From assembly GCA_051881775.1 (NCBI GenBank), contig JBJEQN010000011.1, positions 1 through 64,000 on the forward strand: a stretch of 64,000 nucleotides of DNA, read 5' to 3'. This document shows positions 16,950-26,087 of the stretch, piece after piece. Source of the DNA: UMGS363 sp051881775 (GTDB lineage: Bacteria; Bacillota; Clostridia; Oscillospirales; Ruminococcaceae). Below the pieces are notes generated by a model, which was given only the letters and a program-made list of their open reading frames with translations, made no database searches and had not been told where the DNA came from. Numbering within the stretch: the stretch's first letter is position 1; each line of letters opens with the position of its first letter. Made by a program: the position numbers and the translations under genes.

Positions 16950-16978
16950 ATTATACCACATTTTCAGATGAATTTCCA
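16950..16978 (-). promoter_or_regulatory. Candidate internal promoter before motB
   Basis: On the minus strand TGGAAA (16978-16973) and TATAAT (16955-16950) are 17 nt apart, in the AT-rich gap between motA and motB. This could raise transcription of motB-fliM-fliY and onward. The -10 is perfect and the -35 matches at four positions. Confidence 0.45.
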
Positions 16979-17025
16979 TAGTTATTTAAAAATTTAATGA
17001 AAAAATCTAAATTTTATTTTCGGAT

Positions 17026-17826
17026 TTATTCAGATTCGGAAGAAGCAGCGCCCTTCTTCTTGGATTTTGCAGTCGCAGGGAGCATCATTCTGAGTTTTTC
17101 CTCAACATAACGGGGGTTAGCGCCTGCTGTGATAGCAAGTGTGCCCTCCTCGATTATCTGCAGGCAGAGAATTTCCTGATTGTGGTTATATTTACACAGG
17201 TTTCCTATAGGTCCGCATATAAGGTGGGCAAGGATACAGCCGTAGAACGTTGTAACCAGCGCCGTTGACATACTGGAACCCAGCGAAGCCGCAGAATCGG
17301 AGTTTGTAGGGTCCATTGTAGCAAGCATGTTGATAAGACCTACCAGCGTACCTACCATACCCATTGCCGGAGCAACGGCGGAACCCTTTACCCAGATAGC
17401 GAAGTTGCTTTCATGACGTTCGCACATAAAATCTATGGAGTCGTCAAGCATTGACTTTATCTTGTCCGAATCGTTTGCGTCAACGATAAGCATAAGCGCA
17501 GACTTCATAAAGGGGTCTGTGCAGGCGTTGGCGCTTTCTTCAAGAGCAAGGATACCCTTCATTCTTGCGGTCTTACAATGCTCTACCATCTGTGTAATAT
17601 ACTTTTCGGGGTCGTATTTTGTAGGCATAAATGCGATTTTAAGCATCTTTCCCACATTTTTCAGTACCGAAGGAGGGTATGTAAATACCAGCGCACCGAT
17701 AGTACCGCCCACAACGATAGCGATAGAAGGCGGGTCGATAAAGTTGCCGATCTCTCCTCCTGTCATAATTCCCCAGACTACAAGTCCTATTGCCAAAACC
17801 AAACCAATAATGCCGGAAATATTCAT
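17026..17826 (-). CDS. motA: MotA, flagellar stator protein
   Basis: The 266-residue protein has four transmembrane helices. Recognisable MotA/TolQ/ExbB features are FIDPPSIAIVVGGTIGALVF near residue 30-49, the cytosolic loop that contacts FliG (about 70-155), and GSAVAPAMGMVGTLVGLINML near 157-177. With MotB it makes the ion-driven stator. The Shine-Dalgarno GGAGGAAT precedes the ATG. It follows flbD, the usual order in Firmicutes. Confidence 0.96.
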   Translation of the reverse strand: MNISGIIGLVLAIGLVVWGIMTGGEIGNFIDPPSIAIVVGGTIGALVFTYPPSVLKNVGKMLKIAFMPTKYDPEKYITQMVEHCKTARMKGILALEESANACTDPFMKSALMLIVDANDSDKIKSMLDDSIDFMCERHESNFAIWVKGSAVAPAMGMVGTLVGLINMLATMDPTNSDSAASLGSSMSTALVTTFYGCILAHLICGPIGNLCKYNHNQEILCLQIIEEGTLAITAGANPRYVEEKLRMMLPATAKSKKKGAASSESE

Positions 17827-17895
17827 AAGATAATTCCTCCAATAAATTTACATTTGCACATCTATATAAAAAGAGTAAACGCAATGAAAAACCGA

Positions 17896-18120
17896 CTATT
17901 CGGCATTTTCCGGGCTGCGTTCGCCCGTATTTTCGTATTCAGCAGCGCATTTCCTACGGAAAGCGGCAGACATTTCAATAATTTCGGAAACCTTTTCTTT
18001 AACGATGTATCTGTGTCCGTTGAGCATAGTCACAACAGTATCGGGAGTTTCCTCCGCAAGCTCGATAAAGCTCTCGTTGAGCATAATTGAAGTTCCGTTG
18101 CATCTTGTGAGAATAATCAT
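17896..18120 (-). CDS. flbD: FlbD family flagellar protein
   Basis: The 74-residue protein starts MIILTRCNG, with LNESFIELAEETPDTVVTMLNGHRYIV, the FlbD/SwrD family pattern. In Bacillus subtilis the SwrD protein encoded between flgE and fliL raises motor power by supporting stator levels. This fits its place between flgE and motA here. The last 20 residues are a charged tail. Confidence 0.9.
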   Translation of the reverse strand: MIILTRCNGTSIMLNESFIELAEETPDTVVTMLNGHRYIVKEKVSEIIEMSAAFRRKCAAEYENTGERSPENAE

Positions 18121-18138
18121 ATGATCACCTTTAACAAA

Positions 18139-18186
18139 ACGCCGTCACAGGCGGCTCCGAAAAAGCATCAAAGCCGCCCACGGCGT
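18139..18186 (-). terminator. Hairpin with T-tract between flgE and flbD
   Basis: On the minus strand ACGCCGT plus GGCGGCT pair with AGCCGCC plus ACGGCGT (two 7-bp helices with an asymmetric internal loop), followed by TTTTGTT. It lies 7 nt after the flgE stop and just before the flbD ribosome-binding site, so it looks like a partial terminator inside the operon. Confidence 0.6.
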
Positions 18187-18192
18187 AAAAAA

Positions 18193-19611
18193 TTATCTCT
18201 TGAGGTTTACAAGCTCCTCAAGCATGGAGTCGGAAGTAGTAATGATTCTTGCATTTGCCTGGAAGCCTCTCTGTGTTACGATCATATCGGAGAATTCCTG
18301 AGCAAGGTTAACGTTGGACATTTCCAGCTTGTTGGAAGCTACCGTACCTGCGCCCTGATCGCCGGCTTTCTTTACCTTTCCTGCGCCGGAAGCAGCTGTT
18401 TCGGTGTAGCTTGTGTCGCCGTTTTCAATAAGGCCCTCGGGGTTGTCGAAAACGGTTATTTCGATACGGGCAATAGCTTTGAGCTGGTTGTTATAGGTAA
18501 CGGTGATAACGCCGTCCTTGCCGATATTGAAGGCGGAAAGGTCGGAATATGTGAATTCGCCGAGAACAGCGTCCTTTTCAATGGTAAGAGGCGCAGGAGT
18601 TGCCTCATCCTCAACTGTGTATGCAGTAAGCACATAAGGATTCTCAGCCGCTTCATCCTCGTTAGGTGTGGCAATGAAAAGGGAAATGTAGGGGAGCTCC
18701 GTGTCCTCGGCATCATCATCTCCCAATGTATTGATATACTGAGCAACGCCCATAGTATCGTTGCCATCTTCATCCTTAGCGTTGAAGGTGATGTAATTTC
18801 CCTTAAGGTCGCAGAGATAGAGCTTGCCGTCAGGGTCGATATCACCCTGTCTGAAGCCGATTATTTCTTCGACCGTCGTTGTTTCTCCGGTGTCGTTTCC
18901 TTCGTCATCAAGAACGGGAACTGTCTTGGATTTTGTAACGGGAACAGGGATACGGTTTGTATAAAGTATTCCCGAATCGGGGTCGGTATAGATTCCGTAA
19001 GCTTCCTGGATAAGGTCGTTTACGTTAATGGTGTTGGCAAAAGTATAGTCTGAGGAAGTGACCTTTTCGTCACCGTTGTTGTCCTCAAGAGCAATGCCGA
19101 GCAGTGCCTTTGCGCTGGGGTCGCCGACGGTATGAAGACCGTCAAGGCTGTTGCAGGTACCGAGAACGAATCTGTTGTTGTTGGAAACAAGGTTGCCTGC
19201 GCTGTCTATGCCGAAGTTACCGTTTCTTGTATATGTAATGGAATCGGGAGAAGCTGTTTCGGAGGGAGCATTGCCGTTTGCGTCTGCAGAGAATGCGCCC
19301 AGTGCAAAGAAACCGTCGCCGCTGATAGCAAGGTCAAGAGTTCTGTTGGTGGACTGGAAGGAGGACTGTGACATATCCTTGTCGATAGAAGCCACCTGAA
19401 CGCCGTAACCTACGGTCGAAGGGTTATTTCCGGCAAAGCTTTCCGTACCTGCGGTAGCTGTCTTTACGGACTGATAGAAAACGTCGCTGAAGGAAGCTCT
19501 GGAGGATTTGAAGCCGTATGTATTGACGTTGGCAATGTTGTTGCCTATAACGTCCATTTTAGTCTGGTGTGAAGTAAGACCCGAAACACCTGAATAAAGC
19601 GATCTAACCAT
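18193..19611 (-). CDS. flgE: FlgE, flagellar hook protein
   Basis: The 472-residue axial protein has the N-terminal motif IGNNIANVNTYGFKSSRASF and the C-terminal SNVNLAQEFSDMIVTQRGF with a final helix. A large variable middle (about residues 140-390), rich in Asp, Glu and Thr, forms the hook surface. It is exported by the flagellar type III system. The length is typical of clostridial FlgE. The leader before it is long (112 nt) and structured. Confidence 0.95.
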   Translation of the reverse strand: MVRSLYSGVSGLTSHQTKMDVIGNNIANVNTYGFKSSRASFSDVFYQSVKTATAGTESFAGNNPSTVGYGVQVASIDKDMSQSSFQSTNRTLDLAISGDGFFALGAFSADANGNAPSETASPDSITYTRNGNFGIDSAGNLVSNNNRFVLGTCNSLDGLHTVGDPSAKALLGIALEDNNGDEKVTSSDYTFANTINVNDLIQEAYGIYTDPDSGILYTNRIPVPVTKSKTVPVLDDEGNDTGETTTVEEIIGFRQGDIDPDGKLYLCDLKGNYITFNAKDEDGNDTMGVAQYINTLGDDDAEDTELPYISLFIATPNEDEAAENPYVLTAYTVEDEATPAPLTIEKDAVLGEFTYSDLSAFNIGKDGVITVTYNNQLKAIARIEITVFDNPEGLIENGDTSYTETAASGAGKVKKAGDQGAGTVASNKLEMSNVNLAQEFSDMIVTQRGFQANARIITTSDSMLEELVNLKR

Positions 19612-19645
19612 TTTAAATACACTCCTTATAAAAATTCAGTCATCG

Positions 19646-19715
19646 GGCTGCATTTCCGTCCGTCAGTCGGTCGGGACGGAAGATCTCCTGAGAGGTCCGA
19701 TCTTTTTCTGCAGCC
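19646..19715 (-). promoter_or_regulatory. Structured leader upstream of flgE (three-way-junction-like)
   Basis: Outer arms TGCAGCC (19709-19715) and GGCTGCA (19646-19652) enclose two helices: a perfect 8-bp stem TTCCGTCC/GGACGGAA (19654-19661/19674-19681) and an AGAT...CCT-GAG-AGG...ATCT hairpin (19681-19703). It occupies the gap between the TIGR02530 gene and flgE and ends about 20 nt before the flgE Shine-Dalgarno. I do not recognise a known riboswitch. Confidence 0.5.
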
Positions 19716-19723
19716 TTTTCCGC

Positions 19724-20146
19724 TTACATTATAACAGTTGAATCAATATTTGTAAAGATATTCCCCTGCATATCGTCTGCGGACATTGTTGTTATTACCT
19801 TATTGTTTTTTACGCTTACAATAAAAGCGTTGGAACCGATCATAACAAGAGCGTCGTTTGAGCCCTTTTCTCCCGCAAGCTCCACAGCCCTGTTGAGCCG
19901 TTCAAGAGTATTTTCGGAATCAAGGTCTATCTGCCGTTCCTCTATCCTCTCCATAGCGTGTTTGGAGAAGCTCACGCCCCGGTCTTTGCGTTCCTGTTCT
20001 GCAAGCTGCGCCCTGAGTTCCTGCGCAAAGCCGCTGTTTTCGGGACTTTCGGTCTTTCCGCTCTCCGGCGAAGCACCGGTAAAGCCGTTTACCTTTCCCG
20101 TAGTGACCGGCATACCTCTGGTCTGCAGCAATTCGCTGATAAGCAT
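19724..20146 (-). CDS. Flagellar operon protein, TIGR02530 family
   Basis: The 140-residue protein matches the small flagellar protein found between flgD and flgE in Firmicutes: core GVSFSKHAMERIEERQIDL, then LNRAVELAGEKGSNDALVMIG and FIVSVKNNKVITTM. The N-terminal 60 residues are polar and probably disordered. Its function is not established; the fixed position next to hook genes suggests a role in hook assembly or its control. Confidence 0.85.
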   Translation of the reverse strand: MLISELLQTRGMPVTTGKVNGFTGASPESGKTESPENSGFAQELRAQLAEQERKDRGVSFSKHAMERIEERQIDLDSENTLERLNRAVELAGEKGSNDALVMIGSNAFIVSVKNNKVITTMSADDMQGNIFTNIDSTVIM

Positions 20147-20170
20147 TTAAATCACCCTTTCACCGATAGG

Positions 20171-21877
20171 TCACACAGTTGAAACGGTAACGCCCATGGA
20201 AGTAAGCTGGGTCTTGAACGCTGTCATGCTTGCATACTCCGAAGAGGTTTTCTGTCTTGCGTAGTTTCTTATAGCGAGTTCAAAAGGCGTAAGCTTTCCT
20301 GTAAGAGAGCCGGGTGCACAGTTAAAGTCGCATATCTCGTCGAGAGTATATTTTCCCGATGTAGTGAGCCAGCTGGATGTTCCGTCGTCGGAAATTATCT
20401 CAACTCTCTGTGTGCCGTCCTTGAAGGTAACGACCTCTCCGAGCCTGCCGACGCCGCTGTAGCCTATTTCGGTTATCTCTCTTCCGCTTATGGTCGTTCC
20501 GATAACGGTAGAGGTGTTTATTCTCGAAGTTATCGCATGGTTGTGGATATACTTTATATCGTACATTCTTGTTCCAAGTGCGTCTGCAAGAGCAGCTTCT
20601 TCGGGATATTTGTCTGCGTCAAGTCTGTGGGGTTCGCAGTCTGAGATGGAAATTCCGGGCTTTGTATCGGACTGTACTTCCAGACCGTATCTTGCGCTGT
20701 ATCTTGTGTTGTATGTGCCGCTGTTAAGAATACCTCTGACCTCATCGTTTGTAAGGAAATCCGAGATCCTTCCGTCCATTGTCGCAGCCGCAACGCTTTC
20801 AAGGTTTGACGCTGTAAGCACACGGTCATATGAACCGCTTCTCAGTGTATGGCTTGAATAGCTTGAATAAGAAGATGAAGAGGTGTTGGACTTGGTGTTG
20901 ACATCTGCCGCCGGAACTGCCGAAAGAACTTCAAGTATCTCGTCATCGTCTGCAAAAACGCCTGCCGCATAATCGGGGGTATCAACGTATTTTACGGTAA
21001 CCGTTTCATAGCCTGAAATATCGGGGATTATGGGTGTTTCCGTTTCCGTTGCCGTTTCGCTGCCGCTGATGGAATCTATGGTACTCATAAGCTCGTCAAA
21101 AAGAGCGTCGGAGTAAGCCTGATAGCCTGCAGCCTCGGTGCTGTCCTGAGCGTTGTTATAAAGGGTCATTGTTTCGTCTGTACTCCCGGAGGCTTCGCCT
21201 TCCGCACCTGAAACTGTGCTGTCGCTGTCCGAGCCTTCGGTATCCTCGTCCTTGTCGGTCTCGCCGCTGCTGCTTTCCTCGCTTGGCTTAAGAGAAATAT
21301 CGCTGAGAGAATACATACTGTCTCCGTCAACAACAACATAACCCTTGCCCGAAAGAATAAGCACGTTTGTAACTGTACCCGACTTGTAAACACCCTCTGT
21401 GTCGGTCTTGATGTTGACATCTCTGCCGATAAGAAGGGACAGCTTGTTGTAAATGTCCGAATCTGCGATGTTTGAAACTGTGGAAGAATCATACAAGCAG
21501 CCGTTGACCATAAGATAAGCCTTACCGCTTTCCACAACTACCGAATCAACAAGACCCGTGTCGTAGGTGCCGTTGTCGCTTACCGTAACAGCCTTTCCAA
21601 CAAGAGAAGAAGCATAGCTTATGTTGGACTGCTGTGTCATGTTCTTTATGCCCTCAAGCATTGAATAAGACGCCATCTGCTGGAGCATTTCCGAATCGCT
21701 CATAGGGTCGTTGAAGTCCTGATTCGACATCTGAGCTGCAAGGACCTTAAGATAACTGTCAAAGTCCATGTAAGAAGAAGCGGAATCGCCTGCGTCCGTG
21801 TCAACGGTAGTATTGCTGTACTTTGAATACGCACCGCCTACGCCGTCAATAGAAAGTCCGCTTATGCTGTCAGCCAT
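20171..21877 (-). CDS. flgD: FlgD, hook assembly scaffold, with long extension
   Basis: Residues 35-105 hold the conserved FlgD N-terminal region (FDSYLKVLAAQMSNQDFNDP, then QMASYSMLEGIKNM). Two repeats of a FlgD tudor-like pattern follow (GKAVTVSDNG...GKAYLMVNG and GRDVNIKTDTEG...GKGYVVVDG). FlgD caps the growing hook. At 568 residues it is far longer than the usual 130-250: a Ser/Glu/Asp-rich stretch (about 195-330) leads to a folded-looking C-terminal part of about 200 residues with ALGTRMYDIKYIHNHAI and EICDFNCAPGSLTGKLTPFE. I do not recognise this part. The start overlaps fliK by 16 bp. Confidence 0.88.
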   Translation of the reverse strand: MADSISGLSIDGVGGAYSKYSNTTVDTDAGDSASSYMDFDSYLKVLAAQMSNQDFNDPMSDSEMLQQMASYSMLEGIKNMTQQSNISYASSLVGKAVTVSDNGTYDTGLVDSVVVESGKAYLMVNGCLYDSSTVSNIADSDIYNKLSLLIGRDVNIKTDTEGVYKSGTVTNVLILSGKGYVVVDGDSMYSLSDISLKPSEESSSGETDKDEDTEGSDSDSTVSGAEGEASGSTDETMTLYNNAQDSTEAAGYQAYSDALFDELMSTIDSISGSETATETETPIIPDISGYETVTVKYVDTPDYAAGVFADDDEILEVLSAVPAADVNTKSNTSSSSYSSYSSHTLRSGSYDRVLTASNLESVAAATMDGRISDFLTNDEVRGILNSGTYNTRYSARYGLEVQSDTKPGISISDCEPHRLDADKYPEEAALADALGTRMYDIKYIHNHAITSRINTSTVIGTTISGREITEIGYSGVGRLGEVVTFKDGTQRVEIISDDGTSSWLTTSGKYTLDEICDFNCAPGSLTGKLTPFELAIRNYARQKTSSEYASMTAFKTQLTSMGVTVSTV

Positions 21878-23379
21878 AATTTAGCCTCCTTTAATAATTT
21901 CTGCGCCCTGATCTCGTCAGCGGCGTTTATGCTCTGTACTGCGCTGTCATCCGTTCTGCCGCCTGAGCCGCCGAAGGTCTGTTCTCCGCCGTTTCTGCGG
22001 TTAAAGCCCTGATCGGTGAAATTCAGGTTCATATAAGAGCTTGCCTCGCTTGGCTGTACAACGTTAACACTGCTCACCTGCACGTTCTGCTTTGAAACGC
22101 TTTCTGCAAGAGCCGCCGCATTTTCGCTGAGCGCCTTACCCACCTCGGGATTTGAAGCTGCAAGAATTATTGAGACCGTACCGTTTTCGTCAGCTGTAAG
22201 CTTAACTGCGACCTCGCCGAGACTTTCCGGCTTAAGCACAACGGTAAGCTCCTTCACACCGCTTTCGGGGATCTCCTCCGCAATATTCTCTGCGATCTGT
22301 ACGTTCACAATTTCGCCAAGCTCCTTGTAGACCTCCGCAACGGTCTCTTCGGAAATATCCGCACCTGCAGAAGTCTGCACCTGATAAGCAAAAGCCGCCG
22401 CTGTCTGTATGTGAGTTTCCGAAGTCTGTACCGCAGCTGTGCTTTCCTGCTTAACGGGTCTTATGGCTTCTATCTGAGCCGAAGCGTCGTTTATCCTGAG
22501 AGAAGCGTGTCTGTTTACGCTCACTGCAAGCTCCGGGATAACGCTTTTGCTTTCCGTTCCGATATAGTCGGCAAACTTCACCGTGCTTTCCGCAGCTGTG
22601 CCGCTCTTTGCCGTTTCAAGAATAAGCGCCGCCTTTTCGTAGGACGAAATCTCTCTTGAAAGTATATCGGTAATGCTGCCCAGCTTGTCAAGAGCCGTTT
22701 CGGTAACTCCGTTCACAGCTTCGGACGGTTCAAACTCCTCTGCATAAATATCCGTTCCCGACAAAGCACATAAAACAGCCGTAACAGCATCCGCAAGAGC
22801 AGTAGTTTCATCATCATCGGAAGTAAGAAGCTCTCTTATCTTCTCCGCAAGGCTTACGGGGTCTGTTTTTTCTTCAAGTCCTGCCTTAATAACATCCGAA
22901 AGCTCCGCAAGAAGTGCGTCCAAGCCCACAGTTTCCTCCGAAATGACCTCTTCCTCCGTGTCTGCCGTTATCATTTTCAGCATAACGGTAAAAACAGTCA
23001 CCGTATCGCCGTCCTGTTCGCTGTCCGTGCCTGCAATGCTGCCGTCCAAAGCCTCCGTACCTGTTCCGAACAGCTTTTCAACTGCCTTTCCAACAGCTTG
23101 GAGCAGCTTCACCGCAGCATCTATAACGCTGTCGTCAGCCTTTGCAATATCCTCTGCAAGTTCGTTAACAAGAACAGAAAAGGACTTCTTTTCCTCAGTA
23201 ACGGGTTCCTCAGCAAGTATCTCCGTGCTGCTGTCTGTTTGCTCTTCGGAAGGCGCAGCCGTCATTCCCAGTATCTCGCCGAAGCTTACATCGGGACTTT
23301 CTGAAACAGTATCCGAAATTACATCCGTCATTCCGCCCAGACCTGCCATAGAACTTATGATATTCGCTATGTTCATCAT
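21862..23379 (-). CDS. fliK: FliK, hook-length control protein
   Basis: The 505-residue protein is acidic and low in complexity over most of its length, with a C-terminal domain at about 365-450 showing the FliK core VKELTVVLKPESLGEVAVKL followed by SIILAASNPEVGKALSENAA. FliK measures the hook and triggers the FlhB export switch. The N-terminal region is poorly conserved in all FliK proteins. A strong AGGAGGTG precedes the two adjacent ATG codons at 23379. Confidence 0.88.
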   Translation of the reverse strand: MMNIANIISSMAGLGGMTDVISDTVSESPDVSFGEILGMTAAPSEEQTDSSTEILAEEPVTEEKKSFSVLVNELAEDIAKADDSVIDAAVKLLQAVGKAVEKLFGTGTEALDGSIAGTDSEQDGDTVTVFTVMLKMITADTEEEVISEETVGLDALLAELSDVIKAGLEEKTDPVSLAEKIRELLTSDDDETTALADAVTAVLCALSGTDIYAEEFEPSEAVNGVTETALDKLGSITDILSREISSYEKAALILETAKSGTAAESTVKFADYIGTESKSVIPELAVSVNRHASLRINDASAQIEAIRPVKQESTAAVQTSETHIQTAAAFAYQVQTSAGADISEETVAEVYKELGEIVNVQIAENIAEEIPESGVKELTVVLKPESLGEVAVKLTADENGTVSIILAASNPEVGKALSENAAALAESVSKQNVQVSSVNVVQPSEASSYMNLNFTDQGFNRRNGGEQTFGGSGGRTDDSAVQSINAADEIRAQKLLKEAKLWLTA

Positions 23380-23433
23380 CTTTCACCTCCTTTCAATGTG
23401 AACTATATATATAAACCCTTTGGGTCTATACCG

Positions 23434-23871
23434 TTATCTGTAGGTGCTGTTCATAACATATTCCGAAATAAACTGCTCCTCCGCCTTTGCGACCTTGAAT
23501 CTGTAATCCTCAAGCTGTTTTTCTTCAAGTTTTTCAAGGGAAGAGACCTCTTTTGTAGCCTCAACTACCACTCCAAGCTGCTTCTGTACCTTTGTTTCCA
23601 TATCCTCAATGGAGTTTTCAAGCTCCTTTATCTGCATACGGAGAGACTGGTGATAGCCCTTGAACATAGTTATCTGAGTGACCGTCACGCCCTTTTCGGA
23701 AAGCTCCCTGAATTCCTCCGCCGAACGGTGAAGAGAGGCTTCAAGCTGTTCCTTTTCCTCCTGCATCTTCTGCTGCTGCATACGGAGATGTGCAAGACTG
23801 CTTTTTTCCTTGTCAAGCACCTGCTGCTTGTATCCCATCAGCTTGTTAAGGGAAAATTCAAAACGCTTCAA
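23434..23871 (-). CDS. fliJ: FliJ, flagellar export chaperone/ATPase stalk
   Basis: This protein of about 145 residues is almost wholly helical coiled coil (for example HLRMQQQKMQEEKEQLEASL), beginning KRFEFSLNKLMGYKQQ, the typical FliJ start. FliJ sits in the centre of the FliI hexamer and links it to FlhA. I choose the TTG at 23871, 9 nt after GAGG; an upstream in-frame TTG at 23877 is only 3 nt from it. Confidence 0.88.
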   Translation of the reverse strand: MKRFEFSLNKLMGYKQQVLDKEKSSLAHLRMQQQKMQEEKEQLEASLHRSAEEFRELSEKGVTVTQITMFKGYHQSLRMQIKELENSIEDMETKVQKQLGVVVEATKEVSSLEKLEEKQLEDYRFKVAKAEEQFISEYVMNSTYR

Positions 23872-23886
23872 AAACAATTACCTCGC

Positions 23887-25191
23887 TTATTTTACAGCGT
23901 CCTTCAGCATTTTAACGGTTTGGTCAAAGGTGAAAGCCTCGTCCGTTGCCTGCTGAAGAAAGGCGTTGATCTTGTCTATTTTTTTAAGCGCCTCGTCCAA
24001 AGCGGGGTTTGTGCCCTTTTTATATGCTCCTATGGAAACGAGGTCGTAGTTTGCATTGTAGACCGACATAAGATTTCTCAGCTTTGCCGCAGCCGCCTTA
24101 TGCTCCTTATCGGCTATTTCCGACATAAGTCTTGATACCGACTCCATTACCTCGATAGCCGGATAATGGTTTTTCGCTGCGACCTTTCTTGAAAGAATGA
24201 TATGTCCGTCAATGATACCTCTTACGGTATCGGAAATAGGCTCGTTGGTATCGTCGCCCTCCACCAGCACGGTGTAAATTCCCGTTATGGAGCCGTTCTC
24301 AAAGTTTCCGGCTCTTTCAAGGAGCTTCGGCATAGTGGTGTAAATGGACGGCGTGTAGCCTCTTGCAATAGGCGCTTCGCCCGTAGCAAGACCTATTTCT
24401 CTCTGCGCCATGGCATAACGGGTAAGGGAATCCATCATCAGCAGGACGTTTTTGCCCTGATCCTTGAAATACTCCGCAATAGCCGTAGCCGTCATGGGAC
24501 ATTTATTTCTCATCATAGAGGGCTGGTCGGAGGTGGCAACTACCAGAACGGAACGTGCCATTCCCTTTTCTCCCAAATCTCTCTCAATGAACTCAAGAAC
24601 TTCTCTTCCACGCTCTCCAACGAGGGCAATAACGTTTATATCCGCCTCAACTTCTCTTGCTATCATGCCGAGAAGGGTGGATTTGCCCACGCCCGAGCCT
24701 GCGAAGATACCCATACGCTGACCCCTGCCTATTGTCAGCAGACCGTCTATAGCCTTTACTCCGAAGGGGATTATTTGGTCTATCCTCGGTCTTGTAAGGG
24801 GGTTAACGGGGTTTCCGGCAATAGGGTAGCTTGCCGTAGTATGTATGGGACCCTTTCCGTCTATCGGTTCTCCTATGGCGTTTATGATACGTCCAACAAG
24901 AGCGTCACCGACGTTTACCTGAAGCTGTTTTCCCGTGTTGTCAACAATGGAGCCGGGGCCTATGCCCTCAATGTCGGTGTAAGGCATAAGCACAACCTTA
25001 CCCTCGTTGAAGCCTACCGCCTCGCCGTAAATGAACTCGTCCGAGCCCTTGCGGAAAATGCGGCAAACATCACCGATGTTGCACTCAGGACCTGTCGCTT
25101 CAACGGTCATACCGATTATTTTTTCAATTTTACCCTGATGTCTGTAAATATCGGCGTTTTTGACCTTTTCACGAACAGCGCTGAGATCCAT
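23887..25191 (-). CDS. fliI: FliI, flagellum-specific ATPase
   Basis: The 434-residue enzyme resembles F1-ATPase beta: Walker A GIFAGSGVGKSTLLG near residue 160-174, ALVGERGREVLEFIE, Walker B VLLMMDSLTRYAMAQRE near 243-259, and the FliI/YscN-type insert APIARGYTPSIYTTMPKLLERAG. It powers or readies protein export with FliH and FliJ, both encoded next to it. Confidence 0.97.
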   Translation of the reverse strand: MDLSAVREKVKNADIYRHQGKIEKIIGMTVEATGPECNIGDVCRIFRKGSDEFIYGEAVGFNEGKVVLMPYTDIEGIGPGSIVDNTGKQLQVNVGDALVGRIINAIGEPIDGKGPIHTTASYPIAGNPVNPLTRPRIDQIIPFGVKAIDGLLTIGRGQRMGIFAGSGVGKSTLLGMIAREVEADINVIALVGERGREVLEFIERDLGEKGMARSVLVVATSDQPSMMRNKCPMTATAIAEYFKDQGKNVLLMMDSLTRYAMAQREIGLATGEAPIARGYTPSIYTTMPKLLERAGNFENGSITGIYTVLVEGDDTNEPISDTVRGIIDGHIILSRKVAAKNHYPAIEVMESVSRLMSEIADKEHKAAAAKLRNLMSVYNANYDLVSIGAYKKGTNPALDEALKKIDKINAFLQQATDEAFTFDQTVKMLKDAVK

Positions 25192-25235
25192 ATCGACATT
25201 TCTCCAAACAGTATATTATCAAATTAATTCTACTA

Positions 25236-26087
25236 TCAGTCGTTATTTTCCCCTCTTGTATTTCTGAGTATCTCCTTAAGAAATTCAAGCTGGGTAGGAA
25301 CGGAAGCGTCGGAAATTTCCTCGTTGTTGTCAAGTATGACCGTTCCCTCCTCCGCATCGGGCAGTATCTCAACGTCAATGTCGGGGATATAGGGTATAAG
25401 CTGCTTTATCAGCTTTTCGTCCGACTTAAGTTCTCTGGATACCTGACCTTCCGCAAGGGAAATTTTGATGTAGTCGGAATTTCGGAAGCTCTTTGCTGCG
25501 TCTGCGATTATCCTTTCAATGACCTTGGGGTCGGTTTTAAGCTCCTCCTTGGTCACCTTTTCCACCATGCAGAACAGGGTCTCCTTCAATTCCTCTTCAT
25601 TTTCCATATAATAAGCGTCCTTATGGGCGTTTATATCCGATAAAAGCTGTGCGGCGGCGTCAATGTACTTGGAGCATTTTTCAAGGGACTGTCTTTTTCC
25701 CTCGTCAAAGCCCTCCTTGAAGCCCTCCGCCTTTGCCTTTTCCTTGAGCAGAGCGCACTCCTTGTTTGCTCGTTCAAGAACGGCTGCTGTTGCGGATTTT
25801 GCGTCCTCAGCCATAGACTGAGCGTTTTTCTGAGCCTCGCTTATTATCTGCGCACGCTGACGTTCGGTTTCCGCCCTGCCGTTTTCGATTATTCTTGCGA
25901 CCTCGGCGTTAACGGCGTCCCTAAATCTTTTTTCCTCGGCTTCCTTTTCCTCCTGACGCTTTCGGCGAAGCTCCTCTTCGGAGCATTCCGCTTCCGTTTC
26001 GTCCGAAGGCATTATGACGGTATTGTCTATCTTGACGGGGACGCTTTCTCCGAAGCCGTAAGCCGGGGATTTATATATTTTAAGCAA
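25236..26087 (-). CDS. fliH: FliH, regulator of the flagellar ATPase
   Basis: The 283-residue protein has a long coiled coil (about residues 35-130, EELRRKRQEEKEAEEKRF...) and a C-terminal domain like V-type ATPase subunit E (about 145-270, LFCMVEKVTKEELKTDPKVI). It binds FliI and tethers it to the C-ring. The TTG at 26087 overlaps the end of fliG by 8 bp; GAGG lies 9 nt upstream inside fliG, so translation is probably coupled. Confidence 0.9.
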   Translation of the reverse strand: MLKIYKSPAYGFGESVPVKIDNTVIMPSDETEAECSEEELRRKRQEEKEAEEKRFRDAVNAEVARIIENGRAETERQRAQIISEAQKNAQSMAEDAKSATAAVLERANKECALLKEKAKAEGFKEGFDEGKRQSLEKCSKYIDAAAQLLSDINAHKDAYYMENEEELKETLFCMVEKVTKEELKTDPKVIERIIADAAKSFRNSDYIKISLAEGQVSRELKSDEKLIKQLIPYIPDIDVEILPDAEEGTVILDNNEEISDASVPTQLEFLKEILRNTRGENND

